Shown: positions 59,538 to 64,000 of the stretch, piece by piece | Layout of the letters: each line of letters begins with the position of its first letter | Numbering within the stretch: position 1 is the first letter of the stretch | Source of the DNA: Rubripirellula tenax | GTDB taxonomy: Bacteria; Planctomycetota; Planctomycetia; Pirellulales; Pirellulaceae | Length of the DNA stretch: 64,000 nt | Direction of reading: 5' to 3' | NCBI RefSeq assembly: GCF_007860125.1 | Contig: NZ_SJPW01000002.1 | Span: 1,217,768 to 1,281,767, forward strand | Translations under genes and position numbers: made by a program | The notes under the pieces: model-generated | What the model was told of the DNA's origin: nothing | The model's database searches: none | What the model saw: only the letters and a program-made list of their open reading frames with translations

Positions 59538-60581
59538 CTATACGGCCGACTTCGCCAACTTCATCACAAGTTGCTCTAACAGAAATCGATCACGGCCTTC
59601 GGTGCTGTGCGTTCCCTTCAATCGCAAGTCAGCATCCAATAGCCACGGCAACAGTTGTCGGGCCCGGCCGCGGCCGATACCGATCAATTGTTGTTTAGCC
59701 TGTTGAATCTCGCTCGGTCGTCGGCAACCGGCGGACGACAACGCATCTTCCAACTGGATCTTTCGTCCCGATCGTTCACGCTGCTCGACAATCGCGGTCG
59801 CCATCCCCAGCCGACGAAGTGACCACGCGATTTGCGGCAGCAGAGCGATCGCGCGTTGACCGCCACTTAACAGTTTGTCGAGTTGCCGAATCGCTTCGGC
59901 AGCGTTTCCGGTCGCAATCGCGTCCGTGATTTGCCAAACCGTTTTACCTTGCCAACCCGCGACGATATCACGCACCAACGCTTCTTCGATCTTGCCACCA
60001 GGCTCGATGTAGAGGGCAAGTTTCGCGATCTCGGTATCGAGCATGCCGATTTCGTCACCCAGCATTTCGTGCAACGCATCGGCAGCCGTCTTGTCCAATT
60101 TCGTTTTGTGTCTCGCGGCAACGTAACCGGTCAAGAACTTTCGCCGCGTCGCTGCGGTCACGCCCGATTTGGCATCCGTCGCACTGCCACAGGCGACCAG
60201 CATGTGATCGTTCAAGATCGCCTTGTAGATCCGCGTATTCGATGCCAAGGATTCGAGATCCAGGATCAATCGTGAAGCCGACCCCGGTTTGGCTAAATAC
60301 TTTTCAAGCTCCGGTCGGTGGTCACTGACAAACTTGTCGGCACCGCGAACCATGATCGTGCGTTTGCCGCCGCCCATGTCGAAAAGCGAAGCGGTGGCCA
60401 AATCGTCACGAAGGTCCGACCACTTCGTCGACTCGCCATCAAACTGGGTCACGTCACCGTCCACCGAAAGGGCCTGCATCGACCAAGTCCGCAGCGACGC
60501 GTCGGCACCGAAAACGGCGACCACATCGGGGACGTTGGCGGGCGGAGCAGGCAGCATTTCGAAGGCGTGAATCAGTGTCAT
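59538..60581 (-). CDS. holA: DNA polymerase III subunit delta
   Basis: This 347-residue clamp-loader subunit opens the beta clamp on DNA. The three-domain architecture is visible: an N-terminal AAA-like domain without a Walker A (expected for delta), with FGADASLRTWSMQALSVDGD and the conserved DLATASLFDMGGGKRTIMVRGADKFV; a central helical lid with ATRRKFLTGYV and LHEMLGDEIGMLDTEIAKLALY; and a C-terminal collar with LPQIAWSLRRLGMA and LPWLLDADLRLKG. The order of these blocks fits HolA well. It converges on the GYF_2 gene. Confidence 0.94.
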   Translation of the reverse strand: MTLIHAFEMLPAPPANVPDVVAVFGADASLRTWSMQALSVDGDVTQFDGESTKWSDLRDDLATASLFDMGGGKRTIMVRGADKFVSDHRPELEKYLAKPGSASRLILDLESLASNTRIYKAILNDHMLVACGSATDAKSGVTAATRRKFLTGYVAARHKTKLDKTAADALHEMLGDEIGMLDTEIAKLALYIEPGGKIEEALVRDIVAGWQGKTVWQITDAIATGNAAEAIRQLDKLLSGGQRAIALLPQIAWSLRRLGMATAIVEQRERSGRKIQLEDALSSAGCRRPSEIQQAKQQLIGIGRGRARQLLPWLLDADLRLKGTHSTEGRDRFLLEQLVMKLAKSAV

Positions 60582-60707
60582 ACCTGATAGAATACCAGAG
60601 CCGTCGGGACGGTAGAATGATGGTTCGAAAACGCACCTTGCTTGAGCGCACGGCCGGTTGGGCTAAGAAGCGAACGGGTCACCCAAAGCAGAATCGAAGG
60701 AAGCCAG

Positions 60708-61721
60708 ATGATACGGTCGCTATTTTCACTCGCAGTGTTGATTTCCGCTATTCAGGGAATCCCACAGCGAGTCGCGTTGGGACAAGACGAGAAACCCGGC
60801 CTGCGGTTGCCCAGCGATCCACGAGCCTGGATCAATAGTTCGCCGATCTCTGTCGACGCGATGCGAGGCAAAGCGATCGTGCTGTACTTTTTCGAGGAAG
60901 GGTGCCCGCGGTGTCGCGAAAAATGGCCAGACATTTTGGCCGCCGCGCAAGCCAATCAGAAAGAACCGGTCATGTTGATCGCCGTGAACTCGGGATCATC
61001 GCCCGAGCAAGTAGCCCGGTACGTCAAGCAACAGCGGATCCATGTGCCCGTCATCATGGACGTCGATCGATCGCTGGAACGCATGGCAGGCGTCAACGAA
61101 GTCAGTTTGCAAAACATCTGGCAAGCACGCGTCATTGACCCCGATGGCAAAGTTCGACGGGCCGACGGTGGTGACATTCCCGGCACGTTGCAAGCCGCGT
61201 CTGCCGGAGCGTCTTGGAATGTCGACCCCTCCGACATACCGTCCGAAGTCATGGACACGTGGCGACAAGTCGAGTTCGGCGACTACGCGTCGGCGTCGAA
61301 AATGGTGACGCGATTAACGCGTGATCGACGCCCGGCCGCCAAGGCCGCCGGCGAGAAATTGATGTCGTATGTTCAACAAAAAATCGACACGCTGGCCGCT
61401 GATGCCAAACAAGCCGAGCAGTCCGAGGACCCTTGGCATGCCTTCCAAGTCTATGAAACGTTGAAAGGGCAATTCGCCGGCTACTCGCTTCCCGAGTCCG
61501 TCGAGCAAAACTGGTCGAAGCTGAAAAACGACGAATCGGTCCAGACACAATTGGACGCGATGAAGTTGTGGCAGATCGCTCAGAAATCGATTCAGTCCGG
61601 CCGAACCACGCCAGCCCGCGTGAATGCGATGATGGAAAAAATCATCGAGAAGTACCCGGGCACTGAAGCGGCGACATCCGCGCAAGAGGTCTTGGGGCCG
61701 GCGGTTCCCGAGGGATTTTGA
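60708..61721 (+). CDS. exported thioredoxin-fold protein
   Basis: This 337-residue protein starts at ATG 60708 behind a good AAGGAAG (spacing about five bases); an upstream in-frame extension is not protein-like. The signal peptide is MIRSLFSLAVLISAIQGIPQ. The thioredoxin/TlpA-type domain (~40-170) has the redox motif CPRC (66-69) in FFEEGCPRCREKWP and later the cis-Pro-like VPVIMD. The C-terminal half is helical, with no named motif. It is probably a periplasmic thiol reductase or oxidase, acting for example on cytochrome c cysteines. Confidence 0.85.
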   Translation: MIRSLFSLAVLISAIQGIPQRVALGQDEKPGLRLPSDPRAWINSSPISVDAMRGKAIVLYFFEEGCPRCREKWPDILAAAQANQKEPVMLIAVNSGSSPEQVARYVKQQRIHVPVIMDVDRSLERMAGVNEVSLQNIWQARVIDPDGKVRRADGGDIPGTLQAASAGASWNVDPSDIPSEVMDTWRQVEFGDYASASKMVTRLTRDRRPAAKAAGEKLMSYVQQKIDTLAADAKQAEQSEDPWHAFQVYETLKGQFAGYSLPESVEQNWSKLKNDESVQTQLDAMKLWQIAQKSIQSGRTTPARVNAMMEKIIEKYPGTEAATSAQEVLGPAVPEGF

Positions 61722-61733
61722 TCAGCCGCCCAC

Positions 61734-63983
61734 TTACTTGAACGAGGCGTCCGGCGCGGCACCCGAGATCGATTGGAAACCACGGATTCTTGCCCGGGGC
61801 GCGAGGCCCTGGGCGTCGATGGGCTTATCCAAAATGTAGGTTCCGACGTTGCCGGCTTGGTCGGTCGCGTCGATTCGCAGATAGAATTGTCGCGGCAGTT
61901 GAGGATCAGCAGGCCAAACGTAGTCGCCATCGTTGCTCAAACCGGCCGCGATCGTCGTCCACGGTCCGTCCGTGCTGGGACCGAACGACAGCGCGATCGG
62001 GCGGGCCATCAAATTGGAATCTTCGCATTCGTATAAAATCACCAGCGCGCCAACGCGATCACCTTCGCCGTAACGGGCGCCCGTGATTCGCACGGTTGGC
62101 ACTTGCGTATCGACGACCACGACAATGTCAGGCGTCTCACCGGACAACGGCCGAGGGCTGGCCAGTCCGTTTTTACCAACGACCACGATCCGGTAGCCAA
62201 ACACACCTTCTTCACGCGTCTCGATGTCAAACGGGCTGGATCGGTCCGGGTCGCTACCCCACAGTTTCCACGATCGCCCCTCGTCGACGCTGCCGTACAG
62301 TTCGATCGCGTCAACGCCTTGGCTGCCGACGGCTTCCAATTCGTAGGCCAAACTGAATCGCAGTCCCTCACTGTAGCGAACGGGAACGCGAGCCGACAAC
62401 GACGAAGGCTCCGGTGCATTGGGACGTGCGCTGCGATAGTCGACGGGCGGCTTCGGTGACAAACGAGGCGACGGTGCCGGGGTGTCTTCTCGCTTGGGTG
62501 GCACGGCACTTTGTTCGGACAATGGCCGCATCGCCTCGGAAAGCGTTCGCGAAGGCCCCAGTGTTGGTGCCTCGTCGGCTGTCGGCGCAGGGATCGACTC
62601 CGGAATCTTCCGCGCGTTCGGATCCGCTTGGCCGTCGGGTGCGGGAATGGATTCGGGCGCGGCCGGGTTGGACGGCGCCGCCAATCCGAAACCACTGGTG
62701 ATCTGATCCAACGAAGCCGGTGGCGGCAAAATGCTTTCGGCCGGACCGGGGGCAACCTGTTCCGGAGACGTCGGAAAGGGAGCCGGCGTCGCGTAGATCG
62801 ACGGCGCATCGATTGGCGGCGTGTTGGCGGGCGGCGTTTGCGTTGGACGGCTGGGCGGTGCGAACAACTGGTCCGTCATGCTTGCCGGTTCCGGCGGCGG
62901 AATCAGTTCCGGAATCGATGGCGATGGCAAGGCACCGCCGTTTCCTTGTGGTCCCGGGAAAGCGGCACCGCGAAAGTTGTTCAGGCCGCGCTGCGGTGCT
63001 GCGGTTGCCGGCGAGTATCCTTGGGCATATCCATGTGCGGTCGCGTGTTGCTGCTTTTGTGGCGCACGGCGACGATCCAGCGCGATCACGGGACCAGACA
63101 CTGCCATCGCATCGACGGCTTCGGATTCACGAAGCCGGTACGGGGTTGCCCGCGCGTCGACGCCACCGGGCAGCATCGCGTAACGATGTTCGGGCGGTGC
63201 TTCGGCAATGCGAGGCAATTGTACCAATTTGTTGGCAAAGTTCTGGTTGCCCGCAGTGTCCGTGACGACCAACTGCAACGAGAGCTGTTGCCAGGCTTTA
63301 CTCGGCGTGAATCCGATGCGTCCGTCCGCCGGCAATTGGGTCAAGTCGACTTCCTGCCACGTTCGATCCGTATCGGTGAAGTACCGAAGCTGCATCGTTT
63401 TCAGCGGGGTCGCGTCTTCGATCAGCATTTGGACGTCGACGTGACCATCCGCATCCGCTTCGGCGACGACTTCGGCACGCGGTTTTGCAGTATCGACGAA
63501 CACCTTCAACTGCGGCGACACGGTGCTGGAAAGCGTCGCCAATCCAGTGGGTTTGGCGGTCCGGGTGGCGAACCAGTACTCGCCGTCCTCGCCAGCCGTG
63601 AACTCGAACTGCTTGGCCTGGTCGCTGCCATCAGCCTGACGGTCGGGCCGTTTCGATTCGATCAGTTTCCAAGCATCGGAGGGGCCGCGGCTGACGAACA
63701 ACTGGACTTCGATGGCATCGTTGCCGGTCACGTCGATGGTGTAGGGAATCGTGAAGGTTCGCGATCCCAGCACGAAGCTGTCGGGGCTGGGGGCTGCCAA
63801 CACGGGCTCGATCGAGGCCGAAGCCACCGAGCCGCTCACCTCGACAGCCGACGCAGTGTTGATCAGCATACTGGTGTTGATAGACATACCTGTGCCGATC
63901 AGCCCGAACGTCGAACCGATCTCACCGACACCCCAGATGGCGGCTAGGACAGCAAGCAGCTTCGCTTTCTTTGCGATTTGCAT
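61734..63983 (-). CDS. large exported protein with Ig/FN3-like domains and Pro-rich linker
   Basis: This 749-residue protein is read from ATG 63983 (MQIAKKAKLLAVLAAIWGVG); the frame is still open to the window edge, so an earlier start is possible. After the signal-like helix come Ig-like beta domains: ~60-260, with IPYTIDVTGNDAIEVQLFVS and LRYFTDTDRTWQEVDL. A ~250-residue Pro/Ala/Ser linker (about 270-520) follows, then two or more beta domains near the end, with SLAYELEAVGSQGVDAIELY, SVDEGRSWKLWG and DQAGNVGTYILDKP, as in FN3/Ig-type adhesive modules. No catalytic motif is visible. It may be a cell-surface or matrix protein. Confidence 0.8.
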   Translation of the reverse strand: MQIAKKAKLLAVLAAIWGVGEIGSTFGLIGTGMSINTSMLINTASAVEVSGSVASASIEPVLAAPSPDSFVLGSRTFTIPYTIDVTGNDAIEVQLFVSRGPSDAWKLIESKRPDRQADGSDQAKQFEFTAGEDGEYWFATRTAKPTGLATLSSTVSPQLKVFVDTAKPRAEVVAEADADGHVDVQMLIEDATPLKTMQLRYFTDTDRTWQEVDLTQLPADGRIGFTPSKAWQQLSLQLVVTDTAGNQNFANKLVQLPRIAEAPPEHRYAMLPGGVDARATPYRLRESEAVDAMAVSGPVIALDRRRAPQKQQHATAHGYAQGYSPATAAPQRGLNNFRGAAFPGPQGNGGALPSPSIPELIPPPEPASMTDQLFAPPSRPTQTPPANTPPIDAPSIYATPAPFPTSPEQVAPGPAESILPPPASLDQITSGFGLAAPSNPAAPESIPAPDGQADPNARKIPESIPAPTADEAPTLGPSRTLSEAMRPLSEQSAVPPKREDTPAPSPRLSPKPPVDYRSARPNAPEPSSLSARVPVRYSEGLRFSLAYELEAVGSQGVDAIELYGSVDEGRSWKLWGSDPDRSSPFDIETREEGVFGYRIVVVGKNGLASPRPLSGETPDIVVVVDTQVPTVRITGARYGEGDRVGALVILYECEDSNLMARPIALSFGPSTDGPWTTIAAGLSNDGDYVWPADPQLPRQFYLRIDATDQAGNVGTYILDKPIDAQGLAPRARIRGFQSISGAAPDASFK

Positions 63984-64000
63984 CTTGTCGGCCAAGCCTC

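Noticed and set aside
62511-63947. 478-residue open frame antisense to the Ig-like protein
   Set aside because: The translation is Arg/Gly-rich with no motif, and the sense frame has a signal sequence and Ig-like blocks.

Overview
This window is chromosomal DNA of a planctomycete, most likely a Pirellulaceae (Rhodopirellula-like) member. That reading is inferred from gene content. It holds two DUF1559 pseudopilin-like proteins, PEP-CTERM exported proteins, DUF1080 domains, a planctomycete-type cytochrome fused to a membrane domain, a GYF_2-domain protein, and a membrane Ser/Thr kinase next to an ECF-like protein. Many starts are GTG or TTG, and strong Shine-Dalgarno sequences are rare. Most genes are housekeeping. 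There is no phage, insertion sequence, CRISPR array, rRNA or recognisable tRNA.

Layout. 1-9.8 kb: a TolQ/ExbB-like channel with its membrane partner (minus strand, coupled), a small exported protein, an acidic HTH membrane protein, a lipoprotein, and a 1220-residue ResB-CcsA fusion for cytochrome c maturation. 9.8-17.2 kb: a 48-residue Cys/His-rich gene behind an AsmA-like protein, an SBF-type transporter overlapping a stand-alone RlmK methyltransferase, then rpmE, prfA-prmC and convergent purD. 17.7-25.1 kb: a cupredoxin, then a tightly coupled cytochrome-oxidase assembly cluster: dihaem cytochrome lipoprotein, 58-residue membrane protein, ctaA, ctaB, ABC transporter ATPase and permease, SCO, DUF420. 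25.2-28.9 kb: the translation operon ffh-rpsP-trmD-rplS-yraN without rimM.

28.9-41.5 kb: a GH38-like secreted enzyme, queC coupled to a YhaM-type nuclease, a kinase with an extracellular domain plus an ECF-like protein, a cytochrome/DUF2231 membrane protein, ppk1 and purB. 41.9-50.7 kb: a large exported protein; a His-rich exported protein, a DUF1559 protein and a choice-of-anchor-M-like PEP-CTERM protein that together look like a metal-related surface locus; nrnA, ribF, a 145-residue unknown, and a DUF1559 gene with no ordinary start codon. 50.8-64 kb: a double DUF1080 lipoprotein, a sulfotransferase, a MazG-like protein, a membrane protein with an ABC ATPase, a PEP-CTERM protein, a GYF_2/SUFU-like fusion, holA, a thioredoxin-fold protein and a large Ig-like exported protein.

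Four items deserve most attention. Two very small genes are supported by exact junctions with their neighbours (9833-9979 and 19921-20097). The His-rich/anchor-M locus lies at 44.1-46.9 kb. The acidic HTH membrane protein lies at 3196-4788. Two families of intergenic palindromic elements are also described. All functional calls come from reading motifs by eye; no database search was run.
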